A model generated the notes under the pieces. It was not told the DNA's origin. It worked only from the letters and a program-made list of their open reading frames with translations, and searched no databases. Below are positions 13,910-25,703 of a stretch of 64,000 nucleotides of DNA, in pieces. Both the position numbers and the translations under genes were made by a program. Source of the DNA: Apiotrichum sp. Y4204 (taxonomy: Eukaryota > Basidiomycota > Tremellomycetes > Trichosporonales > Trichosporonaceae); NCBI GenBank assembly GCA_025531455.1, contig JAMYHL010000060.1, positions 62,001 through 126,000 of the forward strand, read 5' to 3'. Position 1 is the first letter of the stretch, and the number at the start of each line of letters is the position of its first letter.

Positions 13910-14309
13910 GGTTCATCCTCTCTTAGTCTGATCTTGCGTGATTCTTCCCCCTCTCGCCCATCCGTTCCTATCCGTTTTCTCTGTCCATACTTCCCTGTAG
14001 ACCTGACTCTGCACGTTCCATCTGGTGTGTGTACTGTGTAGGTGATTTGGGGGGCTGAACATATGCAACTCGTTTCGCTCCACAAACTGATCTAGCGCGC
14101 TGCAGATCGTCCTTCGTCGTGGTGCAGCTCTGCCATCTGCTGACCCGTCCGGCTCATCGAATGCGGTAGCGGACATCATCTTGACAAATCTCATGGACGG
14201 CGTTGCAAGAGAACACAGACCATTATTCATCGCCATAAAGCTTGGCCAACCGGTCCCCAATACCTCCCCGAACATGCAGTACAAACAGTCTCCTTTTCGG
14301 TCGCCGCCT

Positions 14310-14400
14310 GCACACATACACATCAAGGTCATACAAATTATAGCCATACACATCACAGTCATGCACATCACAGTCATAGGCATCACAGCCACACACATGA
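14310..14400. repeat. Degenerate CATCACAGTCAT tandem repeat
   Basis: A unit of about 18 nt, roughly ACACATCACAGTCATGC, recurs four to five times with substitutions. It appears as a Met/Val/Cys-rich pseudo-frame on the minus strand. Confidence 0.7.
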
Positions 14401-14807
14401 CGACAACGATCATGAATCGCTCATGTTCTATCTTATCACTATTACCGCAGACCTTAACATTCCACCGTCTTCAACAAATTTCCGAAAAAAATCGCAAAAA
14501 GCATTCTGAAGGCAAGCGAGGTCATGTCTATGCTATAATTCATCAGTGGTTAACGCTTCTCTTATAAATGGCCGCTACCGGTGAGGAGGAGACGGTGATG
14601 AAATTTGAGCTTTTGATGATTCTGTGGAATTTTTTGTTGTCAGAGTAGTGTGCTCATTGACAGGTCCGCAGTTGTTGCCACGTGTCCCATCTCCACTCCT
14701 CCTGCATCCATTGAGGGTTCGGGACACCAGCTATGTTGACCCAGCGATATCTGTACGGTTCTAACTGCCATGCAACCCATTGATGGAGTTGCCATTTTTT
14801 ATGGCCC

Positions 14808-14846
14808 TTTTTTTTTTTTTCTTTTTTTTTTTTTCTTTTTTTTTTT
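14808..14846. repeat. Interrupted poly-T tract
   Basis: Three T runs of 12-13 bases separated by single C residues. On the minus strand this reads as A/G-rich. Length is likely variable. Confidence 0.85.
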
Positions 14847-15175
14847 ATGGTTGTTGTCACATTTTTGAAAGGAGTTGTAAGATCTGTTCGTGTACCGGGT
14901 TCCGTGCCAGTAGTTGTGAAAGGAGAAAACGGACGCTGACGATATTTTAATAGGCCTGGATCGAGATGGCATGAATGTTCACGGGATACATAAGATTGGT
15001 CAGCCGAGCTGCTCGAGAGGCCGAACGTACAAAAGAGAGCAGCTTACTGTATCTGATCTGTTGAGAACATGCGCTCTTCACATGTGAGATAATGAGAAGT
15101 ATGCATAAAGCGGCTTGTATATAATTAGAGCTGTAGCCAGCCCATCTACTGTCGTCCATCCGAAGCAAACAGTAC

Positions 15176-18100
15176 CTACACGCGATGTCCGCTGCGAATC
15201 GGCGGGTTGTAGTACAGAGGTCCGTCCCCTGTGGACTGTTAGCACGTGACAATGAGTGACACTCACAGACTCGGTACGAGTGGCCGCGCAAGCCGTCGCC
15301 ACGGAACTGTTTCGGCATTTTCCAGGCCTCGGGGATGTCGTCCTCTCCCACGTGCCAGTAGATCTCGCCATGGTCGTTGTAAACGGCCTTCTGGCCCTCG
15401 TCGGGTAGGATAAACTTGATGACCTGGAGCTCGGTGTCTGTAACATCTGAGTGTTCGAGACGCGAATAGGCGACACGCCAAAGTCCGCGGAAGCCGACAT
15501 ACTCGCACCATCTCCACTTGTCGAGCGTCTCGACATCGATAAGGCCGGTTTGCTCGTTGAAGAGAATTCCATAAGGCGAGGGAGGCTTGTCTCCTTGCTT
15601 TGTGACAAGATAGCCAAGGAAGAATGTCGGGGTATCCCCAGTCTCCTGCAGGAGACGCGCCAGCTCCTTGGTTTGCAGCTCACGATCGAGAGGATCCTCC
15701 TCCTGTCCATTGTGGGATACAATGACATTGACGTGCTGGCCGTGGATATCCAAGGTGGCGTGAATTGCCGGGGCCAGCTCGCCGTGAGGAGAGGGAAGGA
15801 GGTGGTGCGTCGAGTTCAGAATCGGGAACTTGGAGAGCAGGGCGGCACCCCAAGTGTGCTGGTTGGGACCAGGTCCAAGGTCAACATAGTAGCCTAGTTC
15901 CTCAGCCATATACCGGGTTAAATCGCGGTTGCCGTAAACGAAACGGTGCAGGTCGGTCTCGAGCATGCCGAGCACATCCACCTCCATCTCTTGGACGAGC
16001 TGCGCGATACGACGCTGGCTGCAGCGTCCCGGCTCATCAATGCCGAAGTGAACGGTGAAGATACCACCAGAGAAAACCCTGTCATTGGGATAGAAAGGTG
16101 TGGGCTTGCGTGCTTCGGCGGAGACGGAACGGCGTTCAAGGCCAATGATAACGGCGCTAACGGCGAGAATAGCGGTCAGAATCTTCGTTCCCTTGTTGAC
16201 GAGACGGACACGGCGAACACTGCGGGGCTGCAGCTGATCATTACCCGGAAGGTCCAGCTTTGTGGCCGCCCAGAGAGCGGCAGGGAGAGGCACGAGAAGG
16301 ATCAGCATGATGAGATCGGTGCGCTCGCGAAGGATCCAGCCGAAGGGAACAAACGCGTAGGCGACAGTGAACGTGGATGCCACATCGAGGAAGTTGTTCC
16401 ACGCCAACGCATGACCCCAAGTGCTAGGATCCAATGCCGACGCAGCGCAGAAAAGTGTTGGGGTAATCGCCACGATGTAGAAAATCAATACCAGGCCACC
16501 GAAAAACCCGACCCAGTCTTGGAATAGGACCAGGACCATTGCGGCGGGGAACGGAATAATCCAGGTCAAGGGGTTGCGGAGTGGGAGATTGATGACGAGA
16601 CCGAGGGCCGCAGCACCAACCACAACTGAAGCCCATGGGTGGAGCGTAGGGCCAGTGAGGGGATATCCAGTCCACGACCAGGCGATGATAGTTCCGGCGT
16701 CGGTAATGAAGGTCTGAAGGAGATGGACAATCGACCCCAGTCCAAACACAATGCACAGCCGCTGGTTACGCGTCGAGGGAGTTACAACCGCAAGGGGCTT
16801 GTCCTTGAAGCCCGCCGGAGGGGCTGCAAAGAGGCTGTTCGGGCGGTAATACAGTTCCGCAATGGCGAGGGCAGAGATGAGCAGACCAGTCTTGTTCCAA
16901 CCGCCCGAAGCTTCGTCAAGAATTGGCCAGAATGGGTTGTTGGAGTAAGCCGCATACTTGCAGACAACGGTGAGGAGCAATCCAGTCAAATAGACTAATG
17001 TCAGCATCTGGCCTCCCGAAAGATTCGCGTACTCTTCGTTTGAGCGAGCATCTCGGGGCTCCCACGCAGACGGACGGAGTCTCCCATGAACGCGCACCAT
17101 CCGCACCACATGGCCAAGACGACGCAGATGTAGCGTGCGCCTGTCGACGGGACCTTGTAGCATCCGAGGCCAAGCACAAAGAGGAGCACGCGGTGGGTGA
17201 AGATGCCCTCGCGGGAAGTAGCGTAAGCTCGGTAGCCAGGGCGGTTGAAGACGTAGGGCGCGAGGTGGATGAAAAGCGCCAGTTCGGAGCCAGTGAAGGC
17301 GAGGCTCCACACCGACCAGTAGAACAGTTGTACCGAAATTGAGGTGAAGATTGTCCAAAACGCCGCGGCTGTCTAGTTAGAAGGCTTCTTGTCGGCATAC
17401 TCACCAAACCAGACGTCGCTCAACCACGCGAGGACATCACGGTAGGGCAGCTTGCTAGGGAGTGACTCGAACGCGGTCCAGTCAACCTCAACCGCAGGGC
17501 GGTGCGACGCAGCAGTCGGCGCGATGAAAACATTGTCTGCAAACCTGTACAAAGTAAATTAGTGTCTACTACTGATGACTCCCCAACCATCCACTGTCGA
17601 GTGGCACCCACCCCGTCTTGCCGTCCTCGGCGCGCGATGTGTCAATGATGCGAATCTGCAGACGGCCAAGTTCGAAGATGGCGGCAGCGTCAAAGGCGAC
17701 GTCCCAGATGACAAGGGACCATTCAAAAAAGGCGTAGTATGTGTACGCTGTTTCACGATCAGCACCAGCTTGCGACGCAATGACTCACCGCCCGGAACAC
17801 GGAGGACAGAGTGCTGATAGAACCAGTAGATCAAGGGAGCGAGGGTGGCAAGAAACCCTGAGGCACAGACCATACGCCAGCGCTTGGAGCGCTCGTTCGT
17901 GGAGTGCATAGTTGACAGGATCATCCATGGCAGGTTGAGAATGAGGTAAACGATCATGAAAAGGTCATGCAGGTCTACGCACATCAGTATCCGATCAAGC
18001 AAGCCAATAAGAAGACGTACCGTGCTGGTCGCGCGATGTGATGTACATCCATCCACCGCTGGTGTTGTCAGTTGAAGCCGTGCAGAGCTCAACTTACCAG

Positions 18101-18720
18101 CAGAAGGTCCTGGCTATACCACAGAACGCCTCGATGTCCACAAGACCTGGTCGAGCCAGAGCAGCAGCAGGTGCTGTGTGCTCCTCCAACAGTCCACTCT
18201 CCTTGGACGACCGTGTGCGGCGACGGACTCCATTATCGCTTAGTGCACTTGTCGAGATGTCCGTGATGGACGCGTCGCGGCCGCTCTTGGAGGGAGGATA
18301 CCGATGAGCGAGCCACTGCAAGCCCAAGACAATAAAGCGAGGGGTCGCCGTCAAGGCGATAAGAATCTGGAATGGTGCTCGTGTCGCAGCATGATCACCA
18401 ATGCTGTACTTGTCAGTGCTCCATCCCTGTTTATACAATGATTGTTTTACATGCGGTATATCAGGAGAGGGGGAGGGTATCAGACGTTATGGTCCCTCCA
18501 GGTGAAAAGCCGATAACACCCATCGATGCAATGCACAAACTCACGTTGCTGATACACTTGGGAACCATTCGACGGGCCACTTTGAGACAGAGTTTTCACA
18601 GAGCTGCTCCCACAGGCCGGATACGTAGCCCAGCAAGAGCGCGGTGATAAATGCGAGGGCACTGCACGCGGTGTGCGCCCGCGGCACCAGCGACCCCGGG
18701 AGCGCCAGGAGGGTCGCCAT
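15176..18720 (-). CDS. CWH43: CWH43 family protein (GPI-anchor lipid remodelling)
   Basis: Multi-pass ER/membrane protein that replaces diacylglycerol by ceramide on GPI anchors in yeast. Nine exons on the minus strand (18545-18720, 18098-18403, 18021-18058, 17789-17974, 17612-17747, 17405-17544, 17066-17368, 15267-17033, 15176-15228) give 1,034 residues. The N-terminal part has many membrane segments and the Frag1/DRAM/Sfk1-like block PFQILIALTATPRF. The middle has KYAAYSNNPFWPILDEASGG, a family hallmark. The C-terminal 270 residues are an endonuclease/exonuclease/phosphatase-like domain (GMLETDL, NQHTWGAALLSKFPIL, VIVSHNGQEEDP) ending HSYRVWDGPLYYNPP. The exon 7/8 joint is the weak point: the frame changes, and my best solution is a 32-nt intron (17034-17065; GTGGGA to CGAAG). 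A 68-nt alternative (17008-17075) exists. The last junction spans a 38-nt intron. Confidence 0.9.
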
Positions 18721-19502
18721 ACGTGGGAAGACGAACAGCGAGTGCTAGGGGGGTGGAGTGGCCGATGAAGCGACCAGACGAGATAGATGATGGATGTTGG
18801 AGCAATGTGAAGGACGACGACGACGTTTGTTGGTGTCTTGCCTGGGTAATGGGTGCATCATGGGCGGATGATCGGATGAATAAGGTACGGCCGTGGTGCG
18901 GGCGCCGCGTGACCGCGCGTGTCTGGGCGCGCTGGGCGCGTTCAACACCATTTTCTTCTTCCTCCCTCTGAATGCTCCTTGATCCCTTCTCTATATTCTT
19001 TCATCTCTCTCTGCTCTGTCTCCGGCCTTGAGCGTTGACCAGGGCGACCAAGCCAGCCAAGAAGTTGTTATATATGTAAGCCAGCGCGACCATACCGTCA
19101 GTCGATAACAGGTGAAAGGAAAAGATCCTGTAGTGGCGCCGACCTCTCACAGGGAACAGGCGGCAACTCGACAGAGCCGGCGGCCGCCGAAAACAAGAAA
19201 ACTAGGGCTTCGCACGCGTCGTTTACAGGAAAGTCATGGACAGTGCTCAGAACTCCATAGATCGATTGATCCGTCCATGATCACCGAGGCAGGCCACTAA
19301 AAGCCCGTCGATCAGTCGTCCTCCTCTGTGTCCCCACACATGTAGCAGATGCAACGAGATTGCGATGCTATGCCAAAACGATTCATTGCTACTGATACTG
19401 TATAAGGCTAGACAACGATGGTCAACCATAATGCACAATTACTCTAAACGACTCCCAAAAGACGCGGGAATTTTGGTTTGCTATTGCCGGGGTACAATCT
19501 TT
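18721..19502 (-). promoter_or_regulatory. CWH43 upstream region and MET5 3' flank
   Basis: No gene seen in these 782 bp. CWH43 and MET5 are both on the minus strand, so this holds the CWH43 promoter and the 3' end of MET5. Small frames here are unconvincing. Confidence 0.5.
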
Positions 19503-22500
19503 TTAGGCGACACAGCTGTCATCCCAGAAGGTCTTGCCGCTCACTGTGGGCTTGACAACACCCGCACGGACAGTCCAGTCACCGAAGCGCTCGCCATCGT
19601 TGCGCTCGGCGGCCCAGCGCTTGATGAGGGGCTCAAGGGTGGCCAGAATCTCAGGCTCGGTGACGCTCTCCTTGAAGGGCTTGTTGAGACGCTCGCCAAG
19701 GTGGGAGCCACCAAGGAGCATCATGTAGGAACCGGGTGCCTTGCCGACAAACGCGACCTCGGCCGCCCAAGGACGAGAACAGCCGTTCGGGCATCCAGAC
19801 ATGCGCATGACGAGAGCGTCGTGGCCGACACCGGCCTCCTCGCAGATCTTCTCGACCTTGTCGATAAGAAGAGGGAGGTAACGCTCAGACTCGGCCATGG
19901 CCAGGCCACAGGTGGGGAAGGCGACACAGGCCGAAGACGAGAGGCGGAGACCAGAGTGGTCGATGTTGTCCAGACCCCACTTGGCAAGCAGCTGCTTCAT
20001 CGCAGGGAGATCCTCATCGGCAACGTCGGAGAGGATGACATGCTGATTGGCCGTGAGGCGGAAGGTTCCCTTGTGGGCCTTAGCGACCTCCCGGAGGCCA
20101 GCCTTGAACTGGTGGCGAGACGAGTCCTCAACGCGGCCGTTCTCGATGAAAAGGGTAAAGTGGTTCTTGCCGTCGTGGCCCTTCTGCCATCCGTACTGGT
20201 CGAGGTTCGAGTCGAAAGTGTAGGCCCGAGCAGGCTGGAAGGGCTTCTTCATCCGCTTCTCCGTCTCCTCCTTGAACTTGGCAAGGCCAAGACGGTCGAC
20301 AGTGTACTTGAGACGCGCGTTCTTACGGTCTTGACGGTTACCGAAGTCACGCTGCGTGAGCATGATAGCCTCGGCCGCAAGGCAACCGTCCTCGGGGGTA
20401 ACGAAGCCGATAACGTCTCCAAGACGGGGGTAGGTCTTCTTGTTCGAGTGGGTGACACCCATGCCACCACCGACGGAAACGTTGTAACCGACGACCTGGT
20501 CGTTCTCTACGATGGCGATGAAACCAACATCGTTCGTGAAGACGTCCACGGCGTTATCGGGGGGAACGGCAACGGCGATCTTGAACTTGCGGGGAAGGTA
20601 GAAGGGACCGTAGAGAGGCTCAAAGTCCTGAACGGCGTCGGTGAAGACCGGCTTCTTGTCGAGCCAGATCTCGTGGTAGGCAGTCGTCTTGGGCAGGAGG
20701 TGCTCCGAGATGGCCTTGGAGAACTCGTAGACTGTCTTGTGGACAGGCGAGATTGAGGGGTTGACTGAACAGAGAACGTTACGGTTCACGTCACCGCAAG
20801 CAGCGATGGTGTCGAGGAGCGAGCGGTTGATCGCCTGCATAGCGGGCTTGAGATGCCTCTTGACGACACCGTGGAACTGGAAGGTCTGACGAGTAGTCAT
20901 CTTAAACGTGCCATTGCCGTGCTCGTCGGCGATGCGGTCCATGTGGAGCCACTGCTCCGGAGTGCAGACACCACCGGGCATGCGGACACGGATCATGAAC
21001 GAGTATGCGGGCTCGAGGCCCTGAGCCTGCAGCGACTCGCGGATGTCGCGGTCGTCCTGCATGTAGGTGCCGTGGAACTTGGTGAGCTGGCTGTCGGAAG
21101 CGCCGATAGCTCCGGTCGACTCGTCGGCAAGGCCCTCCAGGATGGTACCACGAAGGTAGTTGGACGCAATCTTGATGTGCTCGTTGGCAATGACTTCCTC
21201 GGCAACCTCCGCGACCTCGACCGAGTCGACTCCGAGAGCCTTCCAAAGGTCGTTCTCAAACACCTTGTAACCCGTCTGGTAGCCATCGGGGTCCGAGTCA
21301 TCACCAAGACCAAGAGGAACAAGCTCCTGGGCACCCAGGGCAAGAAGCTTGGGGAAGAGCTCCTTGCCCGGCTTGTTGTAGTAGACGTAGTCCTCCTTGC
21401 GAGGCCAGTACTTGGAGTCTCCCATGCCGAAGACACCAACGCGGGTCTCGGAAAGCTTCTCCGGAGCGGGGGCGAGTCCCGCAAGAGCCTTGGTGAATTC
21501 ACGGCCGTTGAGGGGGGACTCGCCTTGACCGGCGGTCGAAGTGATGACGACAATGTTCTTTTCCTCGGCGAAAGTGTCGATAATCTCCTTGGCAACGCTG
21601 TCAAGAATGCGGTGGGTGGCTGCGACACCACGCATCTTGGCACGCGAAACGAGACGCTTGGCAACCTTCTCAGCGTTGCCACCGTCTGAGGCGACAAGAA
21701 CGAGAAGACCGGGGCCATCGATGGCGTTGAGAAGGCGGTCGTAAGCCTCACGAGCCTTCTGCTTGCGAGCAGCAACGAGCTCGGAACCCTTGGAGGAGGT
21801 GATCGACTTGTCAATGGCCGGTTCCGCCCGAGTAAGCTGCGACAGGTGGCTCTGGCGGTCGAGGAAGTCGGCGAGGGCGTTCTTGATGTGAGGAGCGTCC
21901 AGAGAGAAGCGCTTGTCGTCCGCAAGAACCGGGTTCCAGCGGTACAGAGGCCACCAGCCTCCGGCAATCGCACGCTTGGTCTCACGGAGGCGCTCAAGAG
22001 GTCCTGCCTTCTCGTTGCCACCAATCGCGGCGCCGTCGTCCTTCTCACCCCACGGGAGGTAGGCCAAGACGAGCGCAGGACCGTGGAAGTCCTCAGCCTC
22101 GCGCATAGCGTTGATAACGCCAGCGTAGTCGGCGTAGACGGCAACGGACGAGACGTAGACATCGCCGAGGTTCAGGGCGTACAGGCCAAGGTCCTTCTTG
22201 CGCTCACGCTGCTTCTGGGCGAAAGGCGAGAACGGCGACGGCTGGGTCTCGTAGACAAGCAGGTTGATGTCGAGACCCGAAACGAGAGCGTGGTGGAGAC
22301 CAGACGAAGCGAGGTCAGCAGCCCAAGAGTTGGAAATAACAATCCAGAGGGCACGCTTGGTCCAGTGGCCCTTCGCGCCGAGGGCGACAATCTCGGCTTC
22401 GTCGGTGTTGGCACCCTGGCCAAGAGCGGAAGCGGCCTTGACACCGGCGGGGCCGGAAGCCTTGTCGTCCTTGGCGAGCAGCCAGTCGCCCAGTGCGGCG

Positions 22501-23549
22501 TGAACCTCGGGACGAGTGTCCGATGCCTTGAGGACCTTCTTGACAAGCTCAATAAGACGCTCACGCTCAGCTCGAATGGCGACCGCCTTGCCGAAGGCGT
22601 ACAGGGGCGAAGTCGACTCGCTGGCAGCAAGCTGGGAAGGCTCGTTCAAAACCTCCAGGGGGTGAGGGGACGAGGCGAGAAGCGAGGTGTAGGTAGACTC
22701 GGCGGTGGGGACAGTGATGGAGTCGGTGGGGATCTCAGGGAGGGGCGCGGGCGAACCGATGCGAGTGAGAGGGGCCCCAGAGCCAAGGGCGTTGTCGAGC
22801 TCACCGAGAGCTGCGGACGAGGCAACGAGAATTGAGCGAACGGCGACGTCGAGGCCCTCGAGCGCGTCGACAACACCGGCCCAAGCACCACCGTACTTGC
22901 CGGCACCGGCTTCAACTACGACAAACTCGCGGGCATTGAGAGCGCGAAGCTTCTCACGGGGAAGAGGCGAAGCCAGAGTGACGTCCACAACGCCGGCAGT
23001 CGACAGCTGAGAAGGCAGGAAGTTGAGAACAACGCGCTGCGACTGCTCGCCATGCTGGGTCAGAGCCCGCTGCGCACGGCGAGTCAGCTTCAGAAGGCCG
23101 AGCGACTCGGCCTCAAACGCTGCCGTGAGCTGCTCCTCAAAGTCTCCCTCGGACGTGTGTGTCGGGGATGCAAGGAACTCGGCGGCGTCAACAGAGGAAA
23201 CGTCGCCTTCAAGTGCTGCCGTGCCGATAAAGTGATAGACAACCGCGTCAAGGTCCTTGGCGAGGCGAAGAGCAAGAATTGTGCGATCGTAGGCTTCCTG
23301 GGCCGACCGGGAAATGAGGCTCACCGCCCGTGGGGAACGGGGGGCATTGGCAGACTCGGCTCCGAGGACGTTAATGACGGCTGCCGCCGAGGGGAGGGGG
23401 AGGGAAGGAAGGAAGCTGGGAGTGGTGAAGAGCGAAGTGTTGGCCGGGAGAGGAAGGTAGGGGTTCAGGACGGAGACGTCCTGGGGCACCCCGGGAAACG
23501 GGTGTGCCACGGTAGCGGACAGACGACCGAGAGCGGTGACGAGGGACAT
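19503..23549 (-). CDS. MET5: Sulfite reductase [NADPH] hemoprotein beta subunit
   Basis: Reduces sulfite to sulfide in sulfate assimilation, partnering with the flavoprotein alpha subunit (MET10). A single uninterrupted frame of 1,348 residues is close to the roughly 1,440 of yeast Met5. In order: an N-terminal region of about 600 residues resembling a degenerate pyruvate-ferredoxin oxidoreductase-like part; a flavodoxin-like domain around 610-773 (LVLVASDGGNAEKVAKRL, STAGQGESPLNG, VGVFGMGDSKYWP); and the siroheme sulfite/nitrite reductase repeats from about 790. The siroheme-[4Fe-4S] cysteines are visible as CVAFPTC near 1200 and CPNGC near 1250 (RMSGCPNGCSRPW). I start at MSLVTALGRL. The frame stays open 14 codons further, but that stretch looks like a 5'UTR intron end (CTGACAGCCTCAG). 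Codon bias is strong, giving long antisense shadow frames. Confidence 0.94.
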   Translation of the reverse strand: MSLVTALGRLSATVAHPFPGVPQDVSVLNPYLPLPANTSLFTTPSFLPSLPLPSAAAVINVLGAESANAPRSPRAVSLISRSAQEAYDRTILALRLAKDLDAVVYHFIGTAALEGDVSSVDAAEFLASPTHTSEGDFEEQLTAAFEAESLGLLKLTRRAQRALTQHGEQSQRVVLNFLPSQLSTAGVVDVTLASPLPREKLRALNAREFVVVEAGAGKYGGAWAGVVDALEGLDVAVRSILVASSAALGELDNALGSGAPLTRIGSPAPLPEIPTDSITVPTAESTYTSLLASSPHPLEVLNEPSQLAASESTSPLYAFGKAVAIRAERERLIELVKKVLKASDTRPEVHAALGDWLLAKDDKASGPAGVKAASALGQGANTDEAEIVALGAKGHWTKRALWIVISNSWAADLASSGLHHALVSGLDINLLVYETQPSPFSPFAQKQRERKKDLGLYALNLGDVYVSSVAVYADYAGVINAMREAEDFHGPALVLAYLPWGEKDDGAAIGGNEKAGPLERLRETKRAIAGGWWPLYRWNPVLADDKRFSLDAPHIKNALADFLDRQSHLSQLTRAEPAIDKSITSSKGSELVAARKQKAREAYDRLLNAIDGPGLLVLVASDGGNAEKVAKRLVSRAKMRGVAATHRILDSVAKEIIDTFAEEKNIVVITSTAGQGESPLNGREFTKALAGLAPAPEKLSETRVGVFGMGDSKYWPRKEDYVYYNKPGKELFPKLLALGAQELVPLGLGDDSDPDGYQTGYKVFENDLWKALGVDSVEVAEVAEEVIANEHIKIASNYLRGTILEGLADESTGAIGASDSQLTKFHGTYMQDDRDIRESLQAQGLEPAYSFMIRVRMPGGVCTPEQWLHMDRIADEHGNGTFKMTTRQTFQFHGVVKRHLKPAMQAINRSLLDTIAACGDVNRNVLCSVNPSISPVHKTVYEFSKAISEHLLPKTTAYHEIWLDKKPVFTDAVQDFEPLYGPFYLPRKFKIAVAVPPDNAVDVFTNDVGFIAIVENDQVVGYNVSVGGGMGVTHSNKKTYPRLGDVIGFVTPEDGCLAAEAIMLTQRDFGNRQDRKNARLKYTVDRLGLAKFKEETEKRMKKPFQPARAYTFDSNLDQYGWQKGHDGKNHFTLFIENGRVEDSSRHQFKAGLREVAKAHKGTFRLTANQHVILSDVADEDLPAMKQLLAKWGLDNIDHSGLRLSSSACVAFPTCGLAMAESERYLPLLIDKVEKICEEAGVGHDALVMRMSGCPNGCSRPWAAEVAFVGKAPGSYMMLLGGSHLGERLNKPFKESVTEPEILATLEPLIKRWAAERNDGERFGDWTVRAGVVKPTVSGKTFWDDSCVA

Positions 23550-25703
23550 TTTTGCTGAGGCTGTCAGAAATGTCAACGAGAATAGAGACACAGAGGTGCT
23601 GAGGTCGCCGGCAAATCGCCAACAACGTGGTCACAGTTGCGACCGCGAGACCGCACCGGTTGGCCACTGTCAATGATTCTCACCTGTCCTGTAGCTCGTC
23701 TAGCTGGTCGAGAAGGGTACAACGAAGTGGTGTAGAGAATAAGAACAAGAGATCGAGATGAGCAACAACGGTAGCGAGTGATATAACACAGTAAGCGGCA
23801 GAGGTCCCGACAGCGAGGATGGATGGTGACAGATTGCTCTTGCTCTGCGGTTGGGCAGGATGTTCCAAACGCAAACGTAGCACGACATCAAGCACGTAGC
23901 ATAAAACTAACTTTTGGGACGGGTATACGGGTACGGCGGGGCGGTTACAAGTCGGTAACTACTCGGATTACAATCGCTTACGTCCCAGACTACCCCACAC
24001 GGGTCGCGGCAAGACGAGGCAATAACACAGAAGGATGATAATAAAAAATCGTTCGGAAAAAACAAAGAGTTGAGACGGGATCACGCGAGTTGTCTGTAGT
24101 GGGGGGGGGGGAAGAGAGAGGGGGAGAGCGCTCTTCGGGATGAGTGTTACGGCTGCGGTGGTTGGTAGTCTGCCTGTGTGCACCGAAAGGACTGGTAGGT
24201 TGAAGAGGGGGAGAGAGAGGATGAGCTGATGATGAGAAATCGACAAGAGATCATGAATAATGGCGTGATTTCCGTTTTTGCCACATGCCTCCACTGCAAT
24301 CTAACAGCCTCTTCCAGATTACCTCGCCCAATCCCTGGGTCGCGCCTGGGGCCCAGAGGCGCTTCGGTCGTCCTGCCCGGCCTGCCCACCCATCAGTTTC
24401 CCTGATGCAGGGGTCTCTGTTGCCTCTGTTCCCTTACCTTCCGGGATGATGTTATTTATTACTTCCAGATATCCAACTCATTTCTCTGATGATCAAAATC
24501 CGTATCGGCCCAATCTTCTCATGCAATGGCCTGCCGATTATTAAATTATTCGTCGAAATTCACGTGGACAGCACATGATCCGCACGGTCTGCATATCTGC
24601 ACGATCTGCGCGAAGGACGCTAGGTGTATGAGGCGATCTGGCTGGAATGACGCGATCGTCGGCATTGAATCCCTTAGACCCGTCACCATTCGGATCAGGC
24701 CGATCAGGGGGGCGGGGCGCAACAGTTTGAAACGGTCGGACGCTCATGTGCTCTCACACCATGCACATATGCACACCATGTACCATCAGCGATCAGCCAG
24801 TTGCAACGAGACCACCAACCGCACCATTGATCCGTTGATTGACTCAACATCCCGTCAGCTTCCATCAGACCATCAGGCCATCTAGCCATAAGATCAGACA
24901 TCAACTGTGTGCTCGGCGCTCCAGACGAAATCCTTAAATGGCCCAAGCGGCACGCCCTGTGCGCGATCTGCGCTCCCCCTCCTGATCGCACGTTTAGCAC
25001 GTTTTACATCTTGATGATCGTCTGTCTCTGCATCTCTACATGATCGTCGCCGCTTGTATATGAAACACGGTCTTCTCAACTCACCCAAGACAGCCTCTTT
25101 CGACTACCTCGCGTACACCTCGACTAACTCGACTGTGACCGCTGTGCGCCGAGCGCCGAGCGCCGATCTCGTGAGCTCCGAGAAGGTTGTGACCCTCTGT
25201 CTTCGGCTCCACTGTACGTAAGGCCCCCGCCGCAGTCGCAACTGGTTGCTTGCTTCCAAGAAGCGAGCGGGAACGGGAAAAGCTTGTCGTCTGGAGGTAC
25301 AATGTACAGGTCGTGCATTGCCTCGCTCCACAGTTCGGAATTCTAGGCCTTCGCGTCACCATCGGCCGGGATGAGCAAGAAGCCTGCCCAATGCACCATG
25401 CCAAGATCAACAATGGACCTTTCGAGACAGTATCGGAGCAACCGCAAGTCAGCAAGAGATCCGGTGTAGGTGTCGACAATGAGATGCCGTCTCCACGATC
25501 TTGTTCCTCTCTGTCGTTTTGCTCCCGAAATCTCCGAGCCGGCCATATTGTCGAGGATATCGCACGTACGGCATGAATGCATGGATGGACTGACTCATTC
25601 CATGACGGATCGACCGAAGCCGTTCGAGGAGTGCTGTCCCAGCGAAAGATAACAGTGACGACTTTCAAGATGCACCAATCTTGGCATTGAAGTCTTCTCC
25701 TGT

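Larger units (their letters stand above)
13910..15175. other. Convergent intergenic region PAB1/CWH43
   Basis: No gene recognised. The region holds 3' flanks of both genes, a CATCACAGTCAT-type repeat at 14310-14400 and an interrupted poly-T tract at 14808-14846. Confidence 0.6.

Noticed and set aside
13913..14413. Minus-strand frame rich in Met/Val/Cys
   Set aside because: It simply translates the CATCACAGTCAT tandem repeat in the PAB1 3' flank.
14947..15175. Extension of the CWH43 reading frame past 15266 to 14947
   Set aside because: The extension (after HSYRV) has no family similarity. A 38-nt intron at 15229-15266 instead gives WDGPLYYNPP and a stop at 15176, matching the family end.
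19365..20756. 463-codon plus-strand open frame opposite MET5
   Set aside because: Antisense shadow of the sulfite reductase gene; no protein-like features, and it overlaps the siroheme domain on the other strand.
25081..25668. 195-codon minus-strand frame
   Set aside because: No recognisable motif, no splice context and an atypical composition; it overlaps the ambiguous fragment region on the plus strand.
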